From NCBI RefSeq assembly GCF_041146395.1, contig NC_091008.1:6709501-6773500 (forward strand): DNA of 64,000 bases, written 5' to 3'. Origin of the DNA: Eulemur rufifrons. Lineage: Eukaryota; Chordata; Mammalia; Primates; Lemuridae. Numbering within the stretch: the first letter of the stretch is position 1; each line of letters starts with the position of its first letter. The position numbers and the translations under genes were made by a program. Positions 1 to 11,829 of the stretch are shown here, one piece after another. The notes beneath the pieces were generated by a model. That model searched no databases. It worked only from the letters and a program-made list of their open reading frames with translations, and was not told the origin of the DNA.

Positions 1-930
1 CAGCCGTAAAGGGCTGATAACTAGAATCTATACAGGACTTAGGAAAATCAACAAGAAAAAAATCAAACAGCCCCATTGAAAAGTGGGTAAAGGACATGAA
101 CAGAAACTTTTCAAAAGAAGACAAATAGCCAACAAACATATGAAAAATTGCTCAGCGTCTCTAATCATCAGGGAAATGCAAATCAAAACCATAATGAGAT
201 ATCACTTAACTCCAGTGAGAATGGCTTTTATCAAAAAGTCCCAAAACAACAAATGCTGGTGTGCATGCAGACAGATAGGAACACTCCCACACTGCTGGTG
301 GGACTGTAAACTAGCACAGTCTCTATGGAAAGTAGTATGGAGATACCTCAAAGAACTAAAAGTAGAACTACCATTTGATCCAGCAATCCCACTACTGGGT
401 ATTTACCCAAAGGAAAAACAGACACTTTATAAAAAAGACATCCGCAGTCAAATGTTTATAGCAGCATGACTCACATTGCAAAGATGTGGAAACAACCCAA
501 GTGCCCATCAATCCATGAGTGGATCAATAAAATGTGGTATATGTACACCATGGAGTTCTACTCAACCACAAAAAACAGCGATGATCTAGCACCTCTTGTA
601 TTGTCCTGGATGGAGCTGGAGCCCATTCTACTAAGTGAAGTATCACAAGAATAGAGAAACAAGCACCACATGTACTCACCACTAAATTGGTACTAACTGA
701 TCACACTTACGTGCACATATAGAAGTAACATTCATTGGAAGTTGAGCAGGTGGGAGGGGGAGGAGGGGACGGGTAAATTCACACCTGACGGGTGTGGTGC
801 ACACTGGCTGGGGGATGGGCACGCTTGTAGCTCTGGCTCCGGCAGCGCAAAGGCAACACATGTAACCAAAGTGTTTGTACCCCCATAATTTCGGAAATTA
901 AAAAAATAAATTAAAATGGAAAAAAGAAAT
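1..930 (+). mobile_element. LINE-1, 3' end (ORF2 C-terminus, 3' UTR, A-rich tail), cut by window edge
   Basis: The sequence reads as the C-terminal part of L1 ORF2 ([20 protein letters not shown], and [15 protein letters not shown]), with a stop at 466-468 and a following open segment in another frame, then a G-rich 3' UTR and an A-rich end near 905-930. The 5' part is beyond the left edge. It lies in AIMP1, antisense to that gene. The frame breaks show it is dead. Confidence 0.9.
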
Positions 931-1559
931 AGTTTACTCTCCTCTTAACCTTCCATAACACAGCAGAAGAATAACACTTATATATTAAGCACTTTAAAAA
1001 CAACAGCGATCATAATCATTATTTTTATTATTATTCCATCATGGAATCTTATCATTCCTTGATTTTAAAAAAAAAAATCATTGTTATATGAACTCAGAAA
1101 GCAATCTAAAAGCATGAGAACAAGTTTTACTTCTCTAAAATCCAAGAAATATTTTCACACTTGAGGACAAAATGAGAGGGATCATATAGATTGAACCTTA
1201 CAATTTTTAATAGTATTCCCTTATTTGTTAAAAATTAGATGTTTTGCATTTTGTTGTTACTTAGATATTTAAAATACATATATATTGTTTTTTATAGAAA
1301 GCAAAAAACTAAAAATGTTTAAAACATAGAAAAAAATAATACATCTTTTCTTCTTCCTATGCTCATGAAGTCTATCTTATTTTACAGATCTTTTGCAGGT
1401 TTTTGGTGGAATCCACCACATTCAAACTAATCAGCTAAACTAATCAACACTGGCTCATGTCCTGTGGCCATCTGATAGGAAGTCGCAATGGAAAGACATC
1501 GAGAAAGAGGGAACAAAGGTGACATGTGTATGCAACAGTCATTTTAGTTGTAGACTTAC
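931..1559. other. AIMP1 intron sequence, no feature recognised
   Basis: AT-rich sequence between the L1 tail and the donor of the 1560-1771 exon. I see no exon-like open frame matching AIMP1 and no clear repeat. Confidence 0.6.
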
Positions 1560-1771
1560 CTCTTCCAGGGGAACATGGTTCACCAGGCCACTGACAACTG
1601 TTCTTGGGGCTATTTCTCCAACATCCACTTCTTCCACATACAAAGAATCTGCATCCGGGTGTTTCTTGGCAGACAGAACGCAACCAATCCGAAGGTCCAG
1701 GCGGGAAACATCTACCGGCTTGGAGTCGGCACTTCCTGCTCCTGACGGCTGTTTTTTCTCCTTTTTCTCTC
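1560..1771 (-). CDS. AIMP1: AIMP1 coding exon (residues 131-201, start of EMAP-II OB fold)
   Basis: Minus-strand exon of 212 bases, acceptor TTTTTTAG, donor GAAGAG|GTAAGT. It encodes [16 protein letters not shown], then [14 protein letters not shown], then [19 protein letters not shown] and a segment ending [12 protein letters not shown]. From Ser147 on this is the OB-fold tRNA-binding domain shared with EMAP-II, Arc1p and the bacterial Trbp111 family; [11 protein letters not shown] is the family's hallmark strand. The mature cytokine begins at the SKP position in human, so D146 is the likely cleavage-site residue (inference). The last codon is GAG (Glu), where human AIMP1 has Gln; the exon ends on a codon boundary. 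The rest of the domain is outside the window. Confidence 0.96.
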
Positions 1772-1991
1772 CTAAAAAAGTAATTATGAATGGGTAAACA
1801 TCAGAAGGAAAACAAAATGACACAATGAGAAACCCATGGTATCAATACTGACGAGTTTAAAACAAAAAAAAATAATATTTATCTCCTACCTTCATTTCAA
1901 TAACAACAAAGAAAAGAACTATTCAAGTCATAATGTCTTGAACCCTATTTTAGCTACTTGCTTGTTATATTTCTTATTAGAATAAACGGTG

Positions 1992-2210
1992 CAGAGGTCG
2001 GCAACCATAGCTCTCAGGCCAAATCCAGCCTGAGGCCTGTTTTTGTAAGTTTTACTGGCACACAACCGTACCCATTCATTTACATATTCTCTATGGATTC
2101 TTTTGCACCAGGGTAGAGTTTAATAGTTGTGACAGAGACATTATGGTTCAAAAGCCTAACATATTTACTACATGGCATGTTACAGAAGAAGTTTGCCTTT
2201 CCCTGAAACA
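1992..2210. mobile_element. Old mammalian interspersed repeat, DNA-transposon-like
   Basis: 'ccaaatccagcctgaggcct' and 'cccattcatttacatattct' together with the later 'tttactacatggc' match, in order, a widespread mammalian repeat I recall as a DNA-transposon relic. The family name is not certain. Confidence 0.5.
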
Positions 2211-2439
2211 GAGCCACAGGAAATCCTCTAAAAACTTTGACTCTTTGGAGGGTGAAAGATCCTTTATTTAGAAAGAACACTGCAACCAGTAGCCTAATGA
2301 CAGAATGAACTACAGTGAAACAAAATTTCAGTGATAGAATGTTTCTCTCAGCATCTATACACACAAATAAATATAAAATGAATTTCTCCAATTCTTAGAT
2401 TTCCCTGGAGATTTATGAGGACTTTAGGTTTAACCATAG

Positions 2440-2575
2440 CAACTATTTTTTTTTTCCCTAAGAGAAGGGGTCTTGCTATGCTGCCCAAGCTGGACCTGAA
2501 CTCTTGGGCACAAACAATCCTCCCATCTCAACTTCCTACAGGAGTGCAGGTCCCAGCAAATCCTGCTTTTGATTA
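2440..2575 (-). mobile_element. Degenerate Alu monomer-like fragment
   Basis: A T-run is followed by 'ggggtcttgctatgctgccc' and 'gaactcttgggca', a diverged antisense 7SL/Alu arm. It is older than the Alu at 2857. Confidence 0.55.
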
Positions 2576-2856
2576 AGTTTTCTTAATAATAATTCTATTT
2601 TTATGTATATGCTGATCACGTGACTCTTACTAACAAACGATTGCTTCAGCTACTGAGCCAAATGCAATCTGCAAAGAGGCTTTAACATTAATTTAGATGA
2701 AAGATCATGAAAACTTGAATTGAGGTAGCTCCTAATGAAACGAAAGAACAGAACTGGGTTCTAGATGTTTTGGTGAGAGGAATTATAGGGCTTGTTGGTT
2801 AAACAACATGAAAATTGAGGAGGAGAAACAGGTTAAGATTGACTACTCAAGATTTC

Positions 2857-3250
<394 letters not shown>

Positions 3251-3264
3251 CTACTTCACTTGGT

Positions 3265-3558
3265 TTTTTTGTTTGTTTGTTTTTTTAAGAGAGGTTCTTG
3301 CTCTGTCGAGGTGCAGTTGTGTGATCCCTGCTCGCTGCAACCTGGAACTCCTGAGCCCAGGCAATCCTCCTGCCTCAGCCTCCCGAGTAGCTGGGACTAC
3401 AGGTGAATCCACCATGCCTGGGTTATTTTTTATGTTTTGTAGAAACAGAGTCTCACTATGTTGCTTAGGCTGGTCTTGAACTCCTGGCCTCAAGCGATCC
3501 TCCTTGCCTTGGCCTCTCAAAGAGCTGGGATTACAGGCGTGAGCCACTGAGCCTGGCA
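3265..3558 (-). mobile_element. Older Alu dimer, minus strand
   Basis: TTTG-rich tail at 3265-3285, two arms, ending 'gagccactgagcctggc'. It lacks the AT-rich linker insert and is more diverged than its neighbour at 2857, suggesting an Alu J-like age. Confidence 0.9.
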
Positions 3559-4013
3559 TCTACTTTAGTTCTCACACGTTCCTGAAATCTCAACACCCCT
3601 GTGCTTCAGTTCAGACATTTTGCTTTGACTAGAATGTCCTCTTATCTTCACAACTGGTCCTAAGCTAACTTCCTACCCGTGACTGCTTTGCAACTGTGGC
3701 CCGGATACATACTAAAAGTCAGTCACCCCAAACTACATACGGGATCCTACACTTAATCTCCAGTTTCTATAGTTTTACTTAGGCTGGTACCTCTGCCTAA
3801 AACGCCATACTTTTACCTTGTTGACCTGGTCAACAATCACACATCATTTAGGACCCCGCTTGTATGGTCCAATATCATACTGCTCCTAATTCTAGTCTAG
3901 CTCTTAAAAGTTTGAACTTTCTTTTTGATACCATTATCATTATCATCACCAAACATGTTGACATTATCTGATAAACCAGTTAAGAGCCAAATAAGCTTTA
4001 AGGTCAAAAATAC
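3559..4013. other. AIMP1 intron, no feature recognised
   Basis: Unique-looking sequence between the Alu at 3558 and the exon donor at 4014. Confidence 0.5.
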
Positions 4014-4181
4014 CTTTCTTTTCAATTTTCTCTTTTGCCTTCTTTTCTTCCCCTGCTCCTCCTTTTATCTGTTCTTTGGCACCAGAGGATGTGGTTGTTG
4101 TTGGTGGAGACTGAATCATATTCTCAGAAACCACAGAACTGGCTTGCAGCGGAGAACCAGATGGAAATGGTATTTGCTTCA
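4014..4181 (-). CDS. AIMP1: AIMP1 coding exon (residues 75-130, basic linker)
   Basis: Minus-strand exon of 168 bases between a TATCAG acceptor and an AAAG|GTATTT donor. It encodes VKQIPFPSGSPLQASSVVSE, a Thr/Ser-rich stretch (SPPTTTTSSGAKEQ), then a Lys/Glu-rich tail ending KAKEKIEKK. In the family this is the disordered, basic linker that assists tRNA binding ahead of the EMAP-II domain. The Thr/Ser part differs somewhat from human, as expected for the least constrained portion of the protein. The frame happens to stay open into the upstream intron for about 210 bases, which is not evidence of coding. Confidence 0.95.
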
Positions 4182-4439
4182 CTGATACAGAAGATGAAAC
4201 AGATAATGTCATGTATATTAAAATCAACAAGCAAGATGAAAAATGTGGGAATTGTGAATCATAACTATGAACTCTTTTTAAAAGTTCACTGTACGTGACT
4301 ATTAAGTATCTCCTGTCCGAGGCTGTAGAAAGGCCGCCAAGAAAAAGTATATTTGAACCATGACTGAGGTCAAAGAATAAAGGCATGATTCCCATTTAAT
4401 TCCTAAACTGAGAAAATTACAGACAGCAAAAATAACAGC

Positions 4440-4620
4440 TAACATGTATTATGGTCTATGTCCCAAACACTTTTTAAAATGCATTATATGAATTAACTCA
4501 TGCAATTCTCACATATACCCTAAGAAGAATGTTCTATGCATGACCCCATTTTACAAATGATAAATCTGAGCCATCCAGGAGTTTAGAAATCGGCCCATCA
4601 CACAGACAGTGAGAAGAGGA
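4440..4620 (+). mobile_element. MIR SINE fragment
   Basis: Order of 'gaattaactcatgcaattct', 'accccattttacaaatga' and 'tcacacagacagtgagaaga' fits the core and 3' part of MIR. Confidence 0.7.
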
Positions 4621-5640
4621 ATGAGAATTTATATGCTGTTTCCAGAGACTACACTCGCATGGTCTGGCATGATGACAAGGTTTCACTCGGGTTTTCTTTC
4701 ATATTGAACAACCAGCTAGGAAAGGGATTTAATATTAGTCATTTCTATTCTAGAATTAATGGAGAGACAGCATTACTTCCCCATAACTGTATATCAAAAA
4801 ACAACTTTTTAAAGAAGCAAAGGAAAGGCTATAAGCAATATTTTAAGATGTTAAAGAACAATTCACATATCCCAATGAACACAGAAAAATATAATCTCAT
4901 GAGGGATTTTGATGCGGCTCAGATTCTGGCCAATATTCCAGGCCACTTTTCCGAGGTATTTTTTAAGTTCCCTAGAAGGTATTGCTTCTTTTAATAATGT
5001 GAATTTGTATTTTATGTTTTACCACCAGACAGAATTCACCACTTTAATTCAAACCACTGATCTGGTTTAACTTTTCATTAATAAAATTAGAGTTTAAAAG
5101 TTTACTGTTTATAGGGGTAGTCTTCAAGCATTGGGAGAAGTGAATAGCAGTTTTAAGCAGCTAATATTTTAATGCTTATTTAATTCCATACCTGTATTCC
5201 AAATCTACTAATCTTAGAAAGCATAAACTAGTCTCAAATCTTCCACTGACAAATAATATTCTCTCTAGTTGACAGCTCTACTACATCCTTGGTTTTTCCC
5301 TTATTTTTATTTATCTAACTAAACGTAGAATTCATACTACAACTTTCAAAATAATTCACTGACAGAATGGTCAGAAGGAAACAATAAAAGAAACTTTTAC
5401 TATACTAGGGCCTCCTTAATTGACCCACAATTTTCTACAATACAATCAAATGCCTTTCTGTATGGTACTCTGAAATTTTAACTATTATTATTATTCTCAT
5501 TGTTTTATGATAATATAAATTTACCTAGAAACTTTCAAAACAATTCAATAAAATTTTAAATTTTATTTACAATATAATAGTTGAAATGACACTTATTTGC
5601 TGACTTGGGTAGCTTAAAAATTATGTGATTTCTGGAAATT
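4621..5640. other. AIMP1 intron, AT-rich, nothing recognised
   Basis: An open frame of 111 codons (4659-4994) sits here but has no family resemblance and no splice context. The remainder is AT-rich. Confidence 0.5.
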
Positions 5641-5649
5641 ATTTTAAAG

Positions 5650-5790
5650 CTCTAAGCTTCAATTGCCTCATGTACAAAACAAAGATACTTGTGCATATGC
5701 GTTTTTAAGGATGAAATAATGTATGTGAAGGAAGCACTTGGTACACAGTGTTCCACATATAGTAAATCTCAATAAATGTAAATTAAATAG
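5650..5790 (+). mobile_element. MIR SINE fragment (3' half)
   Basis: 'cctcatgtacaaaacaaaga', 'aaggatgaaataatgtatgt' and 'agtaaatctcaataaatgta' follow MIR 3' half order. Confidence 0.65.
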
Positions 5791-5859
5791 CATCATGGAT
5801 AATTTTCAACAAGTAGTAAACAGGAACAGGGATGGTCAAATTGCAGCGTAGTACAAAAA

Positions 5860-6030
5860 TTAAAATAACAGGCTTTTGAACCCTAGCTTTCTACTTTTGT
5901 GCGACCTCAGGCAAGATCATTTGCCTTTTCAAAGTCTCCATTTTCTCTTCTGCAAAGCAGGAGGCATGCTGTGAGGATAAGATGAGAAATCAAGCATAAC
6001 ACTTAAACAATAAATGACATATTATCATAA
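5860..6030 (+). mobile_element. MIR SINE fragment
   Basis: 'gacctcaggcaagatcattt', a pyrimidine block and 'gaggataagatgagaaatca' match the MIR consensus order. It lies just downstream (for AIMP1) of the exon at 6065. Confidence 0.6.
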
Positions 6031-6064
6031 ATCAAAATAATCTATCATTTCTGTATCTAATTAC

Positions 6065-6178
6065 CCCCATTTTGAATTTCTGCCTGAATTAGCTCTTGTT
6101 TCAGTTCTTCAATTTCCTTCTTCAGTTTAGCGTTTTCAACTCGAAGTTTCTTCTCTTCTCTCAAAGTTGCCTGCAAAA
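6065..6178 (-). CDS. AIMP1: AIMP1 coding exon (residues 37-74, coiled coil)
   Basis: Minus-strand exon of 114 bases. The acceptor is TCCTAG before TTTTGCAG; with the carried A this reads ILQATLREEKK, then LRVENAKLKKEIEELKQELI and QAEIQNG. The strictly spaced Leu/Ile and high Glu/Lys content make a strong coiled coil that continues the zipper of the previous exon. The donor is G|GTAATT at 6065/6064, with one base carried over to a Val codon. It matches the AIMP1 family in sequence and phase. Confidence 0.96.
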
Positions 6179-6337
6179 CTAGGACCAAGAAACTCCAGTT
6201 AAAATATGTGTTTTTTCAAAGGTTTTGTATGAATACTATTTGAAAAGAGGATAGCCAATATAAATGGAGTGAGAACACTAGTAACCAAATTTTTGGCTAG
6301 TTCCTTATGCCAGTTTAATATTTATTAAAACAACATG

Positions 6338-6386
6338 ATGAGAGAGAGAGAAAGAAGGAGAGGGAGAGAGAGTGAGCAAGAGAAAA
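6338..6386. repeat. Purine-rich (GA)n microsatellite
   Basis: Run of gagagagagagaaag units mixed with ggag, interrupted. Confidence 0.85.
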
Positions 6387-6859
6387 AATCTGTGAAATAA
6401 TACTGGAACAGAAAAAATTTTGTTCAAGAATCATTTTCCTAGCTTCTATAAAGATGCTTACTAAAATCAAATTATCACCTTTTCAGCACTGTAGCTATAA
6501 TAAAGGGCAATGAAAAATAAGAAACTGGCATGAAAGTGTCAATAACAGATAAACTGTAAGAAAGAGAGATAAGTATTAGATATATTAAATTATATATTTA
6601 AAAAGTATGAGACCTAATGATGATAGCACACAAGGAAAAACTATTCTCATCTCTTTTTAGTCATTGCTATGTAAAAGAAGCTGAATAATATTTTATTCCT
6701 AAAGTCTCAAAGTTGAGCTGGTCAAACATGCAATGAGTGAAATAACTTCTAAGATTTGTTCAAAATATGAGGTATGTGTTAAAAAACAATGTGTGTGGTA
6801 AAGGTGAGCAACAGAGCACACGAAATACAACAGAAAGACAACAGTTCTCAGTGGGGTTG

Positions 6860-7035
6860 GTATTGCTCCCTGGGTCAAACTTTGAAACTCTGTGGGATTA
6901 GTTTTGGTTGTCACAAATAATGGGGGTCACTACTGCCCTTTACTGGGCAGGCCTCAGGGATGCCGGACGTCCTGCAATATGCTGGCTATTCTTGCAGAAT
7001 GAAGAAATGTCTCACATTCTGCAGAACTTTCCAGT
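6860..7035. mobile_element. hAT-Charlie-like non-autonomous DNA transposon relic
   Basis: 'cactactgccctttactggg', 'ctcagggatgccgg' and 'cctgcaatatgctggctatt' resemble the body of MER20/MER58-like elements. Termini are not resolved. Confidence 0.45.
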
Positions 7036-7277
7036 GACCCATTGTATATTTGTATAGGTGAAAATCCTGTTAATAATGATCTGAGTCTAGATTCTAACTA
7101 TTCTTTATACATAAACACAAAGTATTTTTCAGCATTTTTATTATATATTAAATTTTCCAGGAATCAAATACCATGTAAATCAAGAGTAGCCTGTACCTTG
7201 TTTTATTCAGAATTCTACCTAAGAAATCACTCAACATTTTGAGTAAATCAGATTCATCACTGAAAACTTGCTTCTAA

Positions 7278-7617
7278 GGCCGGGCGTGGTGGCTCACGCC
7301 TGTCATCCTAGCACTCTGGGAGGCCGAGGCGGGAGAATCGCTCGAGGTCAGGAGTTCGAGACCAGCCTGAGCAAGAGCGAGACCCCCGTCTCTACTAAAA
7401 ATAGAAAGAAATGATCTGGACAACTAAAACTATATATAGAAAAAATTAGCCGGGCATGGTGGTGCATGCCTGTAGTCCCAGCTACTCAGGAGGCTGAGGC
7501 AGGAGGATCGCTTGAGCCCAGGAGTTTGAGGTTGCTGTGAGCTAGGCTGACGCCACGGCACTCACTCTAGCCCGGGCAACAGAGCAAGACTCTGTCTCAA
7601 AAAAAAAAAAAAAAAAA
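7278..7617 (+). mobile_element. Full-length strepsirrhine-type Alu dimer, plus strand
   Basis: Begins ggccgggcgtggtggctcac and ends in an A-run. It has the linker insert ('gatctggacaactaaaac') and an imperfect target duplication (aaaacttgcttct upstream; aaaactgcttct downstream). It is sense to TBCK and antisense to AIMP1. Confidence 0.94.
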
Positions 7618-7786
7618 CTGCTTCTGGCATCTGAGCTGCCTACACAAAGGCAGACTAAATATGTATCTTTATTTTTATAGTTGGCATTGTGCCTGCTGCA
7701 TTCTTGGAGAGTCCACGTATGTGAATCATGTAGCATGTGACCCTCGCACGCTACCTCTGGTAGTAATAGTTCCACTCAAAGTATTA

Positions 7787-7908
7787 CTTTTTTTTTTTGG
7801 CTAGAGTGTGGGGCCTCATCATAGCTCACAGCAACCTCAAACTCCTGAGCTCAAGTGATCTTTCTGAGTAGCTGGGACTACAGGCACGTGCAACAATAAT
7901 TCTTAAAA
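7787..7908 (-). mobile_element. Truncated Alu/7SL monomer relic
   Basis: T-run followed by 'ctcacagcaacctcaaactc' and 'gagtagctgggactacaggc', only one arm, with internal deletions. Confidence 0.75.
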
Positions 7909-9025
7909 TATACATTATTATTACTGCTATTTATAAATCACTTTCTATTTCTCTTCTATACTACATATAATGCTAATTCTATGTTTTGAAATTATGTACA
8001 TAGGTAGGTTATCTTATCTAAAAAACATTTTCTTTACAGGACATTAACACAGATTTTACAAAATATTTCTTGTAAATGAGAACCACCAGGATAGGCTACC
8101 AAAGAAAATAATATAAAGGTGAAGAATAAATAGTTCCCTTTTAAAAAAAAAATCAGCAAAACTGAAATGCTAGTCGAGATGCTAGGAAATGGCCATTCAA
8201 GAGAAAAAATTACGTTTATAACATACAATATAACACATAAGTAATGATCATCTCCAATCTCTTCATTTTATTAATAGAAATATTAAGAATTTAAGAAAAA
8301 TAATAAGAGAAATCCTGGGAAACATTATAAAAAAGAAGTAATTAAACTGGTATTTTAAAATTGGGGAAAAAATTATAAAGGGAAATTTTTTTGGAGAGTA
8401 AATGTAGGCCTCTGTAAGCCATCTGCAGTTTTATGCAGAAGAGAAAGCATTTATTTCTATTAGTGAGAGCAAAAGATTTTGAAATTTCTATTACGACATT
8501 AACATTGGCTATTGAGAACTAAAATATATTTAAAGAAACCCCAAACCAAACTAAGTCCTGAAGGTAGAAATTCAGGTTTGATATTTTTATACATATAACA
8601 GCAAATTCTACATAAAACTTAAATATTTCCATGTAAAAATCATTTTAGAAAATGCCTTAGTAGAGAGTAACATGAAACTACACATTCTTCTCCATATAAG
8701 GTTAGAGGAAATATTTGACTTCATGTTTGATTTCACCCACTTTTCTTCATTTCTAACTTCTAATGCTATACCAACTTATTTTAAACATTATAATCTTCCT
8801 TTAGCAGTCCTGAAGTAATACACTGTTTTCTCTACATATCATATACTCAACATATATCAATTCTAATTTATTTAATCCTAGAATATTTTTACACTCAAAA
8901 TTTAGAAGAATCTGAAAGCTATCATCAAGATGATTAACAATTTATGTGGTAAGTACATTTTATTTGCTCTGTCAATATATGAATTCATTTTAAGTATCTC
9001 CTTAGAAAATTTCAAATTTTCTTAC
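7909..9025. other. AIMP1 intron between exons at 9026 and 6178, AT-rich
   Basis: No coding exon and no confident repeat; A+T is high throughout. Confidence 0.5.
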
Positions 9026-9134
9026 TTGCTTTCTCCTTAAGAAGAGCAACTTGCTGCTTAAGATACTCAATGATTTGATCTGCCTCTGCACCCTTCTGCT
9101 CCAGTCTCTTCAAAACAGCATCATTATTTGCCAT
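9026..9134 (-). CDS. AIMP1: AIMP1 coding exon with start codon (residues 1-36)
   Basis: Read on the minus strand this exon starts with ATG at 9134-9132 and encodes MANNDAVLKRLEQKG followed by AEADQIIEYLKQQ, then ends LLKEKA. That is the AIMP1 N-terminus, with heptad-spaced Leu/Ile typical of the leucine-zipper segment that in the human complex contacts arginyl-tRNA synthetase. The exon also holds 25 bases of 5' UTR (9159-9135) after a TTTAG acceptor. The donor is GCAA|GTAAG at 9026/9025, leaving one base that completes an Ile codon in the next exon. The ATG is chosen because it matches the known N-terminus and lies just inside the acceptor. Confidence 0.96.
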
Positions 9135-9159
9135 TTTTGCCAAGAAACGCCAGAAAATC

Positions 9160-9890
9160 CTAAATGAAAAAATAAACGTGGTGAATTACACTGTGAAAGG
9201 AATAAATTATTGTACAGGACACTGTGGAAAAAGCAGTTTTTGGCACCAGAAGTTCTGGAAACAGGTTTTCTAGTACTTGTTGATTAACTGTCATTTACAT
9301 ATTTCAAAAATACAGGATGGACACGTGAGTTTATATTAATGTTGTCTAGTAACATCACCATTCAGCTCAGGGATGCCTTTTTGTTCCAGGGGAAACAGTG
9401 TATGAAAAACAACTTAAGGTGAATACCTTTGAGCAAAGCATATCCAGACTTCACCACTCCTAGTTGGCTGTCATTTATGTTACCTGCCAGGTCTACAAAC
9501 GTAATTTAAGTTCATGACACCAACTTTTCTTGTAGTCCCTGATTTTGTCCCATGTGCTGGGATTATAGTAAAGAACAAAAATTCACATGTTCTTTGCACT
9601 GATTTAAGCCTTCAGATAAATGGAGGGAACACAGTAAATTGCAGAAATTTTTTAGAAGAAGGTTATGTTTAGGCCAACAGTGGTAGCAACATTGCTTCAA
9701 GCTCAGGCAAATCTTTTTCCATTCAACTCAGTGCTCATTGCATTATTGTATGCTAATCACTCCACTGTGATTTTTCAATTTTACATTGAGTAAAAGCTAA
9801 ATTCCAAGATTTTAAGTCCCCTTAGTCTCCTCAGAGCTTCTAGGATGCTAACATGCACAGGGTTTCTCACAGATGATAATATTAACATAT
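9160..9890. other. AIMP1 5' intron, nothing recognised
   Basis: Sequence upstream of the start-codon exon. No second AIMP1 coding exon and no clear repeat. Confidence 0.5.
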
Positions 9891-9892
9891 TT

Positions 9893-10078
9893 GTAGAGCA
9901 CTGACTACGACTGTCTAAACGCTTTACATAGATCACCTATGAATACTGTAATTATCTCCATTATACAGAGAAGAAAACTTGAATTAAAATTAATTTGCCC
10001 AGGCCATCCAGCTACTTAGTAAATGAGGATTAAAACTCAGGTCTCTTGGATACTGCAGCTAGATCTTTCAATGCCTGA
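9893..10078 (+). mobile_element. MIR SINE
   Basis: 'gtctaaacgctttacataga', 'attatctccattatacagag' and 'gaggattaaaactcaggtct' follow the MIR order almost along its full length. Confidence 0.8.
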
Positions 10079-11540
10079 GCTATAATTTCTCTAAAGTATA
10101 ATACATAATTATGAAGCATTTTCAATGTATTGAATGATGGAATCCTAACCAAGAAACATCTATCAACATTTAATGAAACTAGTATTCTCTAAAACAGTTT
10201 GGGAAATGCTGGTTTAGTCTCTGCGCTAAAAAAAATAAAATGAAATTGTGAGATTAAAATAAATACAACAATTACAAGTACAGTAACTGCAAATATAAAA
10301 CATGTATGGAGAGAAAAAAGGCAAAGAAAACAGTATACCAAGTGTGTTGTGTCTGAATGGTGAAAGTCAAGACCTTTTCTTTTTCCTTTTCTATCTTAAA
10401 ATAGTAATAGTAAAGAACATATTTTTTATGACAAAATCTTTTGAAAAGTATTATCTAAATTATTCTGTCTCTTCACATTAATTTTGTTCTCGTCAATGTT
10501 CAAACCATATTTCATCAAACTTAAAAAGCCATTAATTATACAATGCCTCTAACACATGATACCAAATACTGTATATAAATTAATCATTAAAATACACAAA
10601 CAAAAGACTACTTTTGAGATTACCTTTCTTAACATTTTTCTTTACCTCAGCTATTTCCCCAGGAGGCTGTTACAACTGTCAGCAGGTCAAAAACAACGTC
10701 AACAATTTTAAAGTACACCCTTATTTCAGAGATGTAAACACGAAAAACTTGTATATCAGAATCGATGAGCTAAATATAGTAATTTTAATCACTTTTTAAA
10801 ATCACTTTTTAATCACTTTTAATCACCTTTCTTCTCCTCCCTTCATCCCTATTCTTATCGTCCAACTTCTTTCCCTCATTTGCTTCACAACCAAATTACC
10901 AAGTTACCCCACACTTAAAGAACATCTTTATTATAGCAGCAAGCAATGTGGTACCTTTTAGAACTAGGTTAAAATTCCTGCTAGGATTTAAAACATGTAT
11001 GTCAAAAGTCGTCAGAATTTAGAGGAAAGTAAATCATAAAATTACATATGCTGAAAACAATGCAGCTCAGAGACACTGAAAATATTTAACGGCAGAAACC
11101 AGCAGTAATTCCAGGGGTCTTTTATCAATCTTTGCCCAAACCTATAGAAGGAAGATCTAAAACTGCTTTTTTTGTGTGAAAATTCTTATTTATTCTTGAT
11201 TGTTTCCCTTACCAGAGAGCCTTCTTTCCCTTTACTGATGAGGACACTGGGGGTCCTAGGGTTTGAAGGATGGCTGTGGGGGGATGGCTTTAGAGTAGGT
11301 AGCTATTAGAGGACAGTCCATGTATTTCCAGATACTATAATCATTAACACAAAAACTTCTCTCCTCGGTAAAGTGTGCATAACATCTAAAAAGGAGTATG
11401 TCTAGCCCTCCCATGATCTTACCTCACAACAGGGCAGTCTTTCAGCGGGTTCAGATTTTCAGTCATTATTTAACAATCCCTTTCCACCCACTGATACGCT
11501 CACCACTATCTTTCTCCCAATCCTTATCCAAGATCACGGC
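10079..11540. other. AIMP1 5' intron, AT-rich, nothing recognised
   Basis: A short tandem of 'aatcactttt' occurs at about 10788-10825. No coding evidence. Confidence 0.5.
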
Positions 11541-11549
11541 TAATAATAC

Positions 11550-11715
11550 CAGCTACTACTTTAATGGAGTAGGCCCATTACATGCCTTGCCATTTAATCT
11601 TTGCAACCCTGTAAGACACTATTCCCATTTTATAGACTCACAAAAATTATATGACTTGTCTAAATCCATACAGGTATCAAGTGGCAAAGCCATTAGTTTA
11701 ATTCACACGAAAATT
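11550..11715 (+). mobile_element. MIR SINE fragment
   Basis: 'tttaatctttgcaaccctgt', 'actattcccattttatagac' and 'gtggcaaagccatta' fit MIR. Confidence 0.7.
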
Positions 11716-11829
11716 CATCTTTAAAGTGCCTAATTAAAGAAAATTAACCTGTCATCCGTAATTCTCTTACATATCTAAATCAAGTGCATCACGAATATGA
11801 CTGGTCATTTCTTAACGCCCACAGTCAAG

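Noticed and set aside
1539..1823. A 94-codon frame suggesting AIMP1 ends with ...LEEVSLQLK
   Set aside because: The tail after LEE is read-through past the GTAAGT donor at 1559; the true protein continues in an exon outside the window.
3964..4395. A 143-codon frame as one large AIMP1 exon
   Set aside because: Only 4014-4181 matches AIMP1 and has AG and GT borders at the right phase; the residues upstream of VKQIPF are intron.
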